From the IMG/VR virus record IMGVR_UViG_3300046522_000733, positions 1-43,770 of that record: a DNA stretch of 43,770 nt. The stretch is one strand, 5' to 3'. Shown here piece by piece: positions 24,323-32,307 of this stretch (its first letter is position 1; the number at the start of each line of letters is the position of its first letter). Both the position numbers and the translations under genes were made by a program. The DNA is from a virus. Below the pieces are notes generated by a model, which was not told where the DNA came from, ran no database searches, and saw only the letters and a program-made list of their open reading frames with translations.

Positions 24323-26076
24323 CAGATTACCAACATGCCCCTTTCTTCATAAATGAAGCCGCCAGCGGCCTCGGGATTTCGCGTCATGAGCGTGACAGCG
24401 TTGAACATCGCTGCAAGCGGGTCGATCTTCGCGCCAGGCTCAGATTTCACGATGGCGACGGCGCTGGTACCGCGCGGCTCCATCTTCGCGTTGCCGACAC
24501 ACCACTGCATAAGCGCCGTCCCAGCGTGGCGCATTGTACGGGCCGCGAGCTTCCGCGCCGAACCTTTGACAGCGCCGCTGAGCTTGTAGCCTTGCGGGAT
24601 GGACACCAACTGGGTCGCGCTGTCGAAACTATTGGACGACAGCTCGTCGACGATCGCGGCAACGCCCATAGGGTCAAGCCCGATCGCGCCCGCCTCCGGA
24701 AACAGGCCCGCATCACGAACCTTGACCAGTATCTCGACCACGCCCCGGACGTCCTCGGTCAGATCGCCCTGCTCGGCCTCGGTCTCATCGACATCAGCGT
24801 CGATCACCAGATCATCGTCGACCATCTCACATCGGGTCAGCGACCCTTCAGCAATGAGTTCATTGAGCTTAGTGACGATGTCCTGCCGACGCTTCCAGAC
24901 GATCGACCATGCCCAAGCATGGCACCAGACGAGCCAGCGTTTCGATCCCTTTTCTCGGCCGATAAGGCAAAGCCCCAAAAGGTCGTCGAGACCGCCACCA
25001 TCAACCCCTGCGACGATGACCTCACAACGCCGGATCAGTTCATCGACGGTAATCGTGCGGTCGATCGCACCATCCCAGAATTCAGCCCCGGTCCAGCGGT
25101 CCCGGCTAAGCCGCGTTCCGATCTCGACATTCAGATGCTTGGCCAGGAACGCCTGAAGCGCTCCAGGGTCGCCCAACTTCGCCTCGTCGAACTTTTCGAG
25201 GATGGTCTCGACATCGACTGATCGGCCCAAGTTAGGATTGGTGACATAGAAATTCTTGGGATCAAGATATTCCTCGGCCTCCAGCATCTTCTTCGGAAAC
25301 TCGTACAGTAGGCCAAGCTTGCGCGGATTCGCCACAGTCCCGTCACGAATAGCCCGATATACGTCTAGCTTCTCCTTCATCACGCCCCTGGGCGCTTCGT
25401 CAGAATGCGTGGTCAGAAATGCCACAAAGCCCTCTGGGCGGCTGAGCAGCCCGCCGGTGGCCTCCAGCAGCATATTGCTGGCCTTGGGGTCTTTGCCGAA
25501 TTTCCAAAGCTCGTCGACCAGGACGAAGCCGGCCTTCTTGCCGCTAACGATGCCGCTGTCGGCCGCAACGACCTTCATCTCGGCATGCGTCACCAGATGT
25601 TTGATCGTGCGCTCGGACTCTACGATCTTGAGGATCGTCGATAGGTCTTCGTCCAGGCGTACCATACCCATGGCCGGATCGAAGACGTTGTCAGCGACCT
25701 CCTTCGTCGGCGCCAGCACAAGCAGTTCGTTATAGTGCCGCCAGTTGCGCACTAATGCGGTGACCATGATGCCGGCGGCCAGCGTTGATTTCGTGTTCTT
25801 CTTGCTGATCAGCAGGAAGAATTCACGGATCAGGCGTCGGCCGCTGCTGGCGTCATAGGCACCAAAGATCGCCGCTACGAACTCGAACACGAATGGTTCG
25901 CACGATTCACCGAAGGTCGGCTGACCGATTACATCTGCAATCCGCAGCCCCTTGAAAACATCCAGTGCCGCCGCTGCCTCGTCGGGAAACAGCGGCGGCG
26001 GCACCATGCTTTCACGACGGACAATCCGCTCCTCCCAGTCCGGGCAGGAGGTGGACCATTCGAGCGGAGCCATCAA
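24322..26076 (-). CDS. terL: Terminase large subunit (packaging ATPase/nuclease)
   Basis: A 584-residue HK97-type terminase. The N-terminal ATPase has a Walker A variant SKKNTKST at 91-98, where the usual phage form is SRKNGKS/T. Walker B with catalytic Glu is FVLVDE (184-189), and a coupling segment LTTHSDE follows at ~221-227. The C-terminal RNase H-like nuclease has an acidic set at VAGVDGGGLDDLLG, GLDPMG and KIDPLAAMFNAV. It translocates DNA into proheads and cuts concatemers. Its start follows the putative small subunit by one base. The Thr in place of the Walker Gly is odd but known variation makes it tolerable. Confidence 0.94.
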   Translation of the reverse strand: MMAPLEWSTSCPDWEERIVRRESMVPPPLFPDEAAAALDVFKGLRIADVIGQPTFGESCEPFVFEFVAAIFGAYDASSGRRLIREFFLLISKKNTKSTLAAGIMVTALVRNWRHYNELLVLAPTKEVADNVFDPAMGMVRLDEDLSTILKIVESERTIKHLVTHAEMKVVAADSGIVSGKKAGFVLVDELWKFGKDPKASNMLLEATGGLLSRPEGFVAFLTTHSDEAPRGVMKEKLDVYRAIRDGTVANPRKLGLLYEFPKKMLEAEEYLDPKNFYVTNPNLGRSVDVETILEKFDEAKLGDPGALQAFLAKHLNVEIGTRLSRDRWTGAEFWDGAIDRTITVDELIRRCEVIVAGVDGGGLDDLLGLCLIGREKGSKRWLVWCHAWAWSIVWKRRQDIVTKLNELIAEGSLTRCEMVDDDLVIDADVDETEAEQGDLTEDVRGVVEILVKVRDAGLFPEAGAIGLDPMGVAAIVDELSSNSFDSATQLVSIPQGYKLSGAVKGSARKLAARTMRHAGTALMQWCVGNAKMEPRGTSAVAIVKSEPGAKIDPLAAMFNAVTLMTRNPEAAGGFIYEERGMLVI

Positions 26077-26077
26077 A

Positions 26078-26554
26078 TCAGTTTATAGTCGGCGCGCTCG
26101 GAGCGGCATATTTGCCCGCGACCTTCGCCGCCGCCGCGCGCTCCGCGTCTTTCTTACCTGTCGGCGCAGGCACGGGGTCAGGCGAACGCTGCTGATATCT
26201 CTTGGCTGTCTCCTGCTGCTTGATCCGCTCGATCTTGCGATCCAGCTGAGCCATCGCGGAGACGCTTCCTTCTTCCACTTTTGCCACCAGTGCTGCCATG
26301 TTCTTCATGTCGAGCCGCAGACGGGCAGACAGCTTGCCATCAAGCTCATGAAAATAATGGCGGTTTAGCGTCTTAACGGTGATCCGAAGCGCGGCCGCGA
26401 TGGCATCTTCATCATGGCCGCAAGCCAATGAAAGGGTTACGAAACGGCGGTTTTCTGCGGTTGGCACGTGGGGTGGCCGCCCCTTTTTGCCACGCGACGC
26501 GGGCACGGGGTCACCGAATATGTCGACCTCTCCCTTCAAAAATACATCGCCCAA
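26078..26554 (-). CDS. Putative terminase small subunit (HTH protein)
   Basis: A 158-residue protein directly before the large terminase gene. After a basic lead (GKKGRPPHVPTAENRRF) comes a helix-turn-helix-like block (VTLSLACGHDEDAIAAALRI, then TVKTLNRHYFHELDG), a helical middle (AALVAKVEEGSVSAMAQLDR) and a Lys/Ala/Pro-rich tail. Small subunits bind the packaging site and load the motor, and they vary greatly in sequence. Position and DNA-binding fold make this the best candidate. The start at 26554 leaves a ~80-bp gap to the HNH gene that holds a candidate cos. Confidence 0.72.
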   Translation of the reverse strand: MGDVFLKGEVDIFGDPVPASRGKKGRPPHVPTAENRRFVTLSLACGHDEDAIAAALRITVKTLNRHYFHELDGKLSARLRLDMKNMAALVAKVEEGSVSAMAQLDRKIERIKQQETAKRYQQRSPDPVPAPTGKKDAERAAAAKVAGKYAAPSAPTIN

Positions 26555-26617
26555 AATAAAAAATCCCTACGTGAGACGGATAGCGGTCCGCGCGCCAAAG
26601 CCCTTTCGGCGTTTTTA

Positions 26618-26633
26618 CCCCCCCCGGGGGGGG
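26618..26633. other. C8G8 palindrome, candidate cos or processing site
   Basis: Eight C followed directly by eight G, a perfect 16-bp palindrome immediately after the HNH stop codon. It lies in the ~80-bp gap before the small terminase gene, next to an AT-rich stretch (26540-26570) and an imperfect hairpin near 26594-26612. HK97-type cos sites usually lie between the HNH and small terminase genes, so this gap is the best place for cos. The cut position cannot be read from sequence. Confidence 0.4.
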
Positions 26634-26990
26634 TCAGGCCTCCTGCCGCTCGGCCCGCTGCTTGACCCCGTCGTGACACGGCTTGCAGAGGGTCTGGAGG
26701 TTGCCCTCATCCCAGAACAGGCGCTCATCGCCGCGATGCTGGCGGATGTGGTCCGCCACCAACTGCGACGTGTCGCCCTCGATCCTGCCGCACCCTTCCA
26801 TCTGGCAGGTGAACAGGTCGCGGGCGAAGATGACGAGGCGCAGGCGTTTCCACCGCGCCAGCTTGTACCAACCGCGCCATGCGATGGTGCGACGATCAGC
26901 ATCATATGCCTCGCGGCCCGGCAGGCGTCCAATGGTCGGCTGCATCGATCCAAGCCGCGATCCCATCGCCTTCAGCCGACCCATGCCCAT
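26634..26990 (-). CDS. HNH endonuclease
   Basis: A 118-residue nuclease from ATG 26990 (MGMGRLKAMG). A longer TTG start at 27020 would fall inside a strong hairpin loop, so it is less likely. A zinc-binding frame is visible: FTCQMEGCG, then the catalytic VADHIRQHRGDERLFWDEGN with the HNH His, then LQTLCKPCHDGVKQ. HNH proteins encoded beside terminase in HK97-type phages are needed for cos cleavage and DNA packaging. The gene ends next to the C8G8 palindrome, in the gap before the small terminase, which supports that role. Confidence 0.9.
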   Translation of the reverse strand: MGMGRLKAMGSRLGSMQPTIGRLPGREAYDADRRTIAWRGWYKLARWKRLRLVIFARDLFTCQMEGCGRIEGDTSQLVADHIRQHRGDERLFWDEGNLQTLCKPCHDGVKQRAERQEA

Positions 26991-27002
26991 TGCCCCAGAT
27001 AG

Positions 27003-27038
27003 GAAGCGGGGCCAGTCCAACCAGACTGGCCCCGCTTC
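27003..27038 (-). terminator. 15-bp perfect hairpin upstream of the HNH gene
   Basis: Arms 27003-27017 and 27024-27038 (GAAGCGGGGCCAGTC and complement) with a six-base loop. In the leftward late direction it ends 13 bases before the HNH start and has no U-run. It may be an attenuator or antitermination target at the head of the late operon, or an mRNA 5' stabiliser. Confidence 0.55.
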
Positions 27039-27126
27039 GCCACGCTCTCATTGAGGATGCTCGGGCCGCCCATCCCACACGGTTCGCCCAAGCATATATG
27101 TCAGATAGGCCCATTCATTGCGGAAA

Positions 27127-27176
27127 CGGACACCCTTTATTTATTGCGGAATTATTCCGGTACTTGACAGTGTCCG
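27127..27176. promoter_or_regulatory. Nested dyad in the putative late control region
   Basis: CGGACAC (27127-27133) is complemented by GTGTCCG (27170-27176). Inside, near the same centre, lies the palindrome CGGAATTATTCCG (27147-27159). The stretch is AT-rich for this genome and contains TTGACA at 27164-27169 on the plus strand. It lies between the late-regulator candidate and the HNH gene, where a late promoter would be expected. A protein-binding site is inferred. Confidence 0.4.
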
Positions 27177-27196
27177 CACACGCATTTCTGCGGCTT

Positions 27197-27673
27197 TCAG
27201 AGCCTATTGAGCAAATCCAGCGCAATGCGGCCACGGTTCAAACGGATGGCAATGCCGGTAATCGCCCGCGAGTAGCGCTTGCGCAACGCCTCCGCACTCA
27301 CCTGACCGCCTTCCGATTCGGCAACGTCTATCCAGTCCACGCCCGTCTTGCGCCCCGCCATGCGCAACACCCGCGCCACCAGCGGCCGATCGCGTGGCAC
27401 CACCCATTCGATCCAAGCGCCTTCACCGGTCAGCAGCCGCTCGACCAGATCGACCTGAGCAGACCGCAGCCCAGGACGGCCCGCCCGCGTCTCCAGGATA
27501 TCGCCCGCCCGCACAGACCGCACGACGGCAGGCATGGACGACCGTCCACCCGCCCGCATCCACGCCGCCTCGCCATCAGGCATCCGCATCATATAGCTCC
27601 AAGCCTCCAGCATGCGCTCCTGCACCGCATCGAACGACCACCAATCGGACCCTTCCGCCTTCGGAACCGTCAT
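27197..27673 (-). CDS. Possible late-gene regulator, DUF6362-like
   Basis: A 158-residue protein from ATG 27673, which has GGAAGGA 6 bases upstream. The N-terminus WWSFDAVQERMLEAWSYMMR with RMPDGEAAW resembles small Rhizobiales/Sphingomonadales phage proteins of the DUF6362 kind; that recognition is tentative. Residues ~95-150 carry a helix-turn-helix-like end (DWIDVAESEGGQVSAEALRK, then RYSRAITGIAIRLNRG). Lying last in the early block and first before the late genes is the usual position of Q- or ArpU-like late activators. Function is inferred from that position. Confidence 0.6.
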   Translation of the reverse strand: MTVPKAEGSDWWSFDAVQERMLEAWSYMMRMPDGEAAWMRAGGRSSMPAVVRSVRAGDILETRAGRPGLRSAQVDLVERLLTGEGAWIEWVVPRDRPLVARVLRMAGRKTGVDWIDVAESEGGQVSAEALRKRYSRAITGIAIRLNRGRIALDLLNRL

Positions 27674-27733
27674 CACAAATCCTTCCGACTTATAAACTAC
27701 TGAAAAACCTAACTTATTTAACCTATTTGGAAG

Positions 27734-27840
27734 CTTTGGAAGGATTGGAAGGATATATGTATATTTTCATCGCGCATGTGCCCGCGCGCATATGCATGTG
27801 CGATGGCAACACCCGGCAAATCCTTCCAACCCTTCCAAAG
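27734..27840. repeat. 21-bp inverted repeat of TTGGAAGGA iterons with inner hairpin; candidate origin
   Basis: Three tandem 9-mers TTGGAAGNN start at 27727, 27736 and 27745. Two inverted copies start at 27821 and 27830. Arms 27734-27754 and 27820-27840 pair at 20 of 21 positions. The loop holds a second hairpin (27768-27778 with 27795-27805). AT-rich sequence (27689-27726) flanks it. The 252-bp gap is the only space between the late-regulator candidate and the primase end, and no gene was seen in it. Candidate roles are a replication origin with iterons or a structured transcript end. Confidence 0.5.
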
Positions 27841-27928
27841 GCGCAGAAATCCGCGCTTTCTCCCTTCCAGTGATGCTTCCGCCACCCTTCCGATCCGGAA
27901 GCATTTCAACCTTTCGCCACACCGGCCG

Positions 27929-30900
27929 TCAGAAGCCGGGGACGTAGTCGTCATCATATTCGGGCGGCGGATCGACGGTGTCCGCAGGATCGGACCCGTC
28001 GGGCAGCATGGGCACGCTCTGGCGCACCTTCCCATGCTCATCCACGAAGTCGGACGCCTCCCGCACCAGGCGCATGCCCAGCCACTGCATCCCGTCCGAC
28101 GCCTTCTTGGTGAAACCCTTGTCCAGCATCGCCTTGCTGAAGCCCTTCTGGCTCCACTCGCGTTCACCGGCCGCCTTGCACCAGGCCACGAACACGTCGT
28201 ACAGCCGCGACGACTGGATGCGCCCGGCCGGATCGACTTCCGTGCATAGCTTCAGGAAGCGGGCCAGCGGGTCACTATCCTCGCGATATTGCGCCGTTGC
28301 CTCTCGCACCGCCTCCGGCTCGATCAGCCCATGGTCCAGCCAGTCCAGCAAGCCCCGAACGATATGATTAAGCACGCCGGCAGATTCCGCCCGCAGCTTC
28401 GCCGGCAACTCTTCATCCCGATCGCCGTCCGCCACATGGGCGTTCCAGGGCACCAGCTTCATGCGCCGCCAGATGCCCTCGTCCGTGCCCGGAATATCCG
28501 GCTTATAGTTGCCGCCGATCGTCAGCTTGAACAGCGGCATCAGGTCGAAGAAGCCGCGATGCAGTGCACGCACTGCCATCGGCTCGCCACCTGTAGCCGC
28601 CTTGATCAGCGCTTCATTCAGCTTCGCCCCGCGCTCTGGCTCCGATGCGCGCAGCATGCGGACACCGCCCAGGCGCGCCAGATCTGGCGAAGCCTGTTCC
28701 CCGCGTTTCTTGATCCCTTGGTCGAGAAACGTCTCGATCCCGATCGTGCCGCTATAGTCGCCCAGGACATGCGCCCACAGGTCGATCGCGGTCGATTTGC
28801 CGTTGGCGCCAAGCCCGTACCAGAAATGCAGTTTCTGCTCGGATATGTCGCCGGAAGCCGAATATCCGGCCCATTGGTGCAGATATCGCCGCATAGCCGG
28901 ATCAGGCTGCGCCCATTCCAGGAAGCCGTCATATTTCTCCGACAGGGCTTCCGGATCATAGGTCACCGGCGCCAGCTTCGTATTCAGATCCTCGCGGCGA
29001 TGCGGCTCCAGCGTCACGGTTGATCCGTTCACCTTGTCTCGCACGAAACGCAGCGTGCCGTTCAGCACATTGATGGCCAGCGGATCGCGGTCGAAATCCT
29101 CGATCGGCGCCGTCACCCACCGCTTTGCCAGACCGGCAATGCAGCCCAGCTTGCCCGACGCTTCGGACGTGCGGCCCCATTTCGCGATCTGTTCTGCCAG
29201 GATGACCGGCCCGCTGCCCTTGATCTCGATCACGCGGTTCATCGCGCCGACCAGCTCCCCGCTGGTGATATAGGCGGCCCATTGCGCCTTCAGCAGCAGC
29301 GACGGCTTTTCATCCTCTGGCAAAGACTCGTCCGGCTCGACATAGCCGGTAAAGGCGATGAAATCGGCTTCGCGCTGGATCGCCCGCACCGTGTCGAACA
29401 CGGCCGCCTGCACTTCCGCCGGCAGCGTATCCTTGTCCTGATCCAGCACCTTCCAGCGTCGGCCGTCCCACCCCAGCCATCCCTTGGCCGTGGTGAAACG
29501 GAACTGGCCACCATAGCGCGCCTGAAACCGCTCGGCATTGCCCAGATCGGTCCGCTGATACCGCGCGCATTCCATGTCCAGCAACATCGGCGCCACATCG
29601 AAGTCGCGCTGCATGCCGGCGTCGAACGCCTTGGCGATATCGTCGGCCGTGACATCATCGACGCCCTCGGCCACGGCATCGATCGCGGCATCGGCATCGG
29701 GCCGATCCAGCAGGCCAGCGGCCACACGACGACCCATCCCCCAGGCGAACAGCGTAACGCCATCCTTGGTCCGCGCGGCCGACTTTATCGCGCCGGGCAG
29801 GCGGCCGATCGCCACCGATCGCAACCGCGCCTGCACCTCCGCCGTCTGGTCGGAGAAAGCGGCTTCCACGGTTCCAACCGGAAGCTTTTGCTCTTCCTTC
29901 ACCCACAGGGGGGCAGGGGGGAAGGCTTCGTCATACAGCCGACGCCAATAGGCGTGATATTGCGCCCGCGTCTCGTCATGCCGGATCGTCTGCGCCAGAT
30001 CGTCCAGCTGCTCCCAGATCGCCGCCCGCCCTTCCGGCGTTCCACCGTTGCCGGCGTCGAGGACGGCGCCCCACACATAGCTGGACAGGGAAAGCGCACC
30101 CGCGACCAGATCGTCTATCGCTTCCCGGCCGCACTCGCGCACCAGCGTATCCGGGTCATATCCGTCCGGAAGGGTGGCGATCGACAGCGACCGACCCGGC
30201 CCGGCAAAGGGCAGGGCGCGCACGCATGCCCGCGACGCCGCCTTCCTCCCGGCCGCATCACCGTCCATCAACAGCACTGGCACTTCCGTCACGCGCCAGG
30301 CGCGCTCCAGCTGCTCGGGCGTGATCGCGGTCCCCATCGGCGCGACCGCTTCGGCTATCCCGGCCTGGTCCAGGGCGATGACATCGAAATAGCCTTCGAC
30401 CAGCAACAGCCGCCGCGCCTCGCGCGCTGCCGGCGCCGCGCGGTGCAGGTTGAACAGCACCCGGCCTTTGTCGAAATGCTCGGATTGGTCGCTGTTCAGA
30501 TATTTGGGCTGATGTTCGCCGATGGCCCGGCCGCCAAAGCCGATCGGCCGACCACGCGCGTCATGGATCGGCACGACGATGCGGTTGCGAAACCGGTCCC
30601 GGATCGATCCATCCTCGGTTTCGTACAGCAGCCCGGCCGCCAGCAGCTGATCACGCGCGATGCCGATCGACCCGATAGATCCGCGCGCCGACGCATAGCC
30701 GATGCCGAAACGGGCGATGGCGTCGGCGCCGACGCCGCGATCGGCCAGCGCCTCCATGATCGCGCCTGCCGGCTCCAGCGCCTGGGCGAACCAGTCCACC
30801 GCCTCGCCCAGCACTTCGCTGACATGGTCCAGTCGCCGCGCCCGCTCGGCTTCCTCCGGCGTCCGCGCCGGCATCGCCATGCCCGCATCGGCCGCCAACT

Positions 30901-31156
30901 GCTTCACCGCATCGATGAAGTCCATCCCGCCATGGTCGGTCAGCCAGCGAAAGGCATCGCCATGCGCGCCGCACCCGAAGCAATGATAGAATTCCTTCTC
31001 ATCATTGATGGTGAAGCTGGGCGTCTGTTCATTGTGGAACGGGCAGCACGCCTTATGCTCGCGCCCCGCCTTGTCGACCTTGATCGACTTGCCGATCAGC
31101 GTCGACAATGTCGTGCGGGAACGGATTTCGTCCAGAAATGCAGTTGAAAGAGACAC
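27929..31156 (-). CDS. Primase-helicase fusion (DnaG-like N-terminus, D5/SF3 helicase C-terminus)
   Basis: A 1075-residue replication enzyme. Residues 30-70 form a CHC2 zinc finger (Cys38, His41, Cys59, Cys62 in CCPFHNEQTPSF and FYHCFGCG). Residues ~100-245 resemble the DnaG RNA-polymerase domain (RFRNRIVVPIHDARGRPIGF). Toprim motifs follow: LLLVEGYFDVIAL and VPVLLMDGDAAGR. Then a D5 N-terminal region, the SF3 Walker A FWYGLGANGKST near residue 782, and LARLGGVRMLRASEPE. Residues ~1000-1055 form a Pox_D5-like C-terminal domain (SSRLYDVFVAWCKAAGEREW). It would unwind and prime phage DNA. The gene closes the replication operon and its 3' end abuts the candidate origin. Confidence 0.92.
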   Translation of the reverse strand: MSLSTAFLDEIRSRTTLSTLIGKSIKVDKAGREHKACCPFHNEQTPSFTINDEKEFYHCFGCGAHGDAFRWLTDHGGMDFIDAVKQLAADAGMAMPARTPEEAERARRLDHVSEVLGEAVDWFAQALEPAGAIMEALADRGVGADAIARFGIGYASARGSIGSIGIARDQLLAAGLLYETEDGSIRDRFRNRIVVPIHDARGRPIGFGGRAIGEHQPKYLNSDQSEHFDKGRVLFNLHRAAPAAREARRLLLVEGYFDVIALDQAGIAEAVAPMGTAITPEQLERAWRVTEVPVLLMDGDAAGRKAASRACVRALPFAGPGRSLSIATLPDGYDPDTLVRECGREAIDDLVAGALSLSSYVWGAVLDAGNGGTPEGRAAIWEQLDDLAQTIRHDETRAQYHAYWRRLYDEAFPPAPLWVKEEQKLPVGTVEAAFSDQTAEVQARLRSVAIGRLPGAIKSAARTKDGVTLFAWGMGRRVAAGLLDRPDADAAIDAVAEGVDDVTADDIAKAFDAGMQRDFDVAPMLLDMECARYQRTDLGNAERFQARYGGQFRFTTAKGWLGWDGRRWKVLDQDKDTLPAEVQAAVFDTVRAIQREADFIAFTGYVEPDESLPEDEKPSLLLKAQWAAYITSGELVGAMNRVIEIKGSGPVILAEQIAKWGRTSEASGKLGCIAGLAKRWVTAPIEDFDRDPLAINVLNGTLRFVRDKVNGSTVTLEPHRREDLNTKLAPVTYDPEALSEKYDGFLEWAQPDPAMRRYLHQWAGYSASGDISEQKLHFWYGLGANGKSTAIDLWAHVLGDYSGTIGIETFLDQGIKKRGEQASPDLARLGGVRMLRASEPERGAKLNEALIKAATGGEPMAVRALHRGFFDLMPLFKLTIGGNYKPDIPGTDEGIWRRMKLVPWNAHVADGDRDEELPAKLRAESAGVLNHIVRGLLDWLDHGLIEPEAVREATAQYREDSDPLARFLKLCTEVDPAGRIQSSRLYDVFVAWCKAAGEREWSQKGFSKAMLDKGFTKKASDGMQWLGMRLVREASDFVDEHGKVRQSVPMLPDGSDPADTVDPPPEYDDDYVPGF

Positions 31157-31211
31157 GAAAACCCACCCCGAAAATCAGGCTAAAATCAGACAGCGATGCG
31201 AAGGCAGAAGT

Positions 31212-31865
31212 TTAGGAACCGCCTGCGCCAAGAAGATCCGGCGCGTGGAACGGCGTCAGGACATCATATTGACAGGGACCGTCGCGGCGCGCGTCCCAAA
31301 CGACCCAGATGAATTCCATGGTCGGATTGCCCAGCCCCAGGCAGTCCAGCCGCCAGTTCAGCGCATAGATGCGCACCGGCGTCCGCCAGCGCCAAAGGCC
31401 GGTCCGCTTTTCTGCATGCCAATAGGTCGCCTTCAGCAGCATCGCGACATAGGTGCAGCCCAGATCGCCCAGCAGATGCCGGATCATGTCGGCCGCCAGC
31501 GCGAAGGGCGGATTGGTGATGACGACGGGGGAATAGGCCCGGCCGCACGTCAGCAGATTTTGCTGGGTCACACGATGCGCCGGATCGGCGACCAGATCGG
31601 TCGCGATCGTCGCGAAGCCCGCGCCGTTCAATTCTTTCGCGATGGCGCCGCCGCGTCCGCACGGCTCCCATATTGGATGCTCCAGATCGACCGCATCCAT
31701 GATGTGCAGCCGCTCGGCCGCGATGAAGGCGCGCGTGGCGGTCGGCGGCGTCGGGTAATAATCATTGCCCTGCCGGTCGACCTTCGCGCCGCCGCCAGCC
31801 ATGGCGCGGCCTAGACCGGCGGGGGAGGGCGGCGCGATCGGCGCTTCGGGGAACAGGCCCGTCAT
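31212..31865 (-). CDS. DNA N6-adenine methyltransferase, phage type
   Basis: A 217-residue methyltransferase. The SAM-binding motif is WEPCGRGGAIAKEL near 66-79, and the catalytic motif is NPPF (118-121, in VVITNPPFALAADM). PYYPTPP-type sequence near residue 36 (NDYYPTPPTATRAF) is typical of phage Dam-like enzymes, which transfer methyl to adenine N6. There is no cognate restriction nuclease nearby, so it probably protects phage DNA or marks its own replication. It overlaps the small CxxC protein gene by 4 bases within the coupled operon. Confidence 0.88.
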   Translation of the reverse strand: MTGLFPEAPIAPPSPAGLGRAMAGGGAKVDRQGNDYYPTPPTATRAFIAAERLHIMDAVDLEHPIWEPCGRGGAIAKELNGAGFATIATDLVADPAHRVTQQNLLTCGRAYSPVVITNPPFALAADMIRHLLGDLGCTYVAMLLKATYWHAEKRTGLWRWRTPVRIYALNWRLDCLGLGNPTMEFIWVVWDARRDGPCQYDVLTPFHAPDLLGAGGS

Positions 31866-32146
31866 AGCAGCGGCCTCACAGCGGCGCGTGGGTCGATCGG
31901 CTGATTGTCGTCATCTTCGGCCGTGAACGACAGGCATGCCGGCGAACCATCATCATCCTGCACCCATTCTTCAGGATAGGACGGATGGTCGATATCGAAC
32001 GCCATGGTGCGCGTGACGATGTCGCAGCCGTCAAAAGCATCGCCCTCGCGCCGCGCGCGATCACGCAGGCAGCGATTGCACCATTGCGACATGAATATCT
32101 CGCCTTCCGTGCCGTTCGACGGGCGGTAGGCATGCAATTCAGTCAT
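31862..32146 (-). CDS. Small Cys-pair protein of the replication operon
   Basis: A 94-residue protein from ATG 32146, with GGGGGA about 9 bases upstream. Earlier in-frame starts lie inside the preceding gene. A short zinc-like pair QWCNRCLRDRARREGDAFDG is followed by an acidic tail (FTAEDDDNQPIDPRAAV). The PSYPEEWVQDDDGSPACL stretch recurs in small phage proteins of this type in alphaproteobacteria, but I cannot name a family. It overlaps the methyltransferase and the cysteine-rich gene, so it is co-translated with both. Confidence 0.6.
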   Translation of the reverse strand: MTELHAYRPSNGTEGEIFMSQWCNRCLRDRARREGDAFDGCDIVTRTMAFDIDHPSYPEEWVQDDDGSPACLSFTAEDDDNQPIDPRAAVRPLL

Positions 32147-32303
32147 GATCAAATTCCCCCTGATCATCCACGCAATCGCCGTCGCACCCGTCCTGATCGC
32201 AGATCAGGCAGCGGCTCCAGCAATCTGGCTCATGACAATGGTCGCACCCACACCCGTCAAATTCGTCCGATCCGCAGCACAGATTTCCGCAGGCGTTGCA
32301 CAT
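32139..32303 (-). CDS. Cysteine-rich miniprotein (12 Cys in 54 residues)
   Basis: From ATG 32303 this is a 54-residue acidic protein with 12 cysteines at residues 2, 5, 9, 10, 18, 20, 23, 28, 32, 35, 40 and 44. Motifs include CNACGNLCC, CGCDHCHEPDC and CLICDQDGCDGDC. CxxC pairs suggest bound zinc or another metal rather than disulfides, since it lacks a signal peptide and its neighbours are cytosolic. It starts 4 bases past the sliding clamp stop and overlaps the next gene. A longer start at 32333 would overlap the clamp. Function is unknown; metallothionein-like or zinc-knuckle roles are possible. Confidence 0.6.
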   Translation of the reverse strand: MCNACGNLCCGSDEFDGCGCDHCHEPDCWSRCLICDQDGCDGDCVDDQGEFDHD

Positions 32304-32307
32304 CGGA

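Noticed and set aside
26991-27020. TTG start of the HNH gene
   Set aside because: It lies inside the loop of a strong hairpin, and ATG 26990 follows a GGGG-containing site.
27680-27688. An extra TCCTTCCGA copy as an iteron
   Set aside because: It is the ribosome site GGAAGGA of the 158-residue gene on the minus strand.
29282-31147. 621-codon plus-strand ORF across the primase gene
   Set aside because: Antisense shadow of the primase-helicase, with no recognisable domain.
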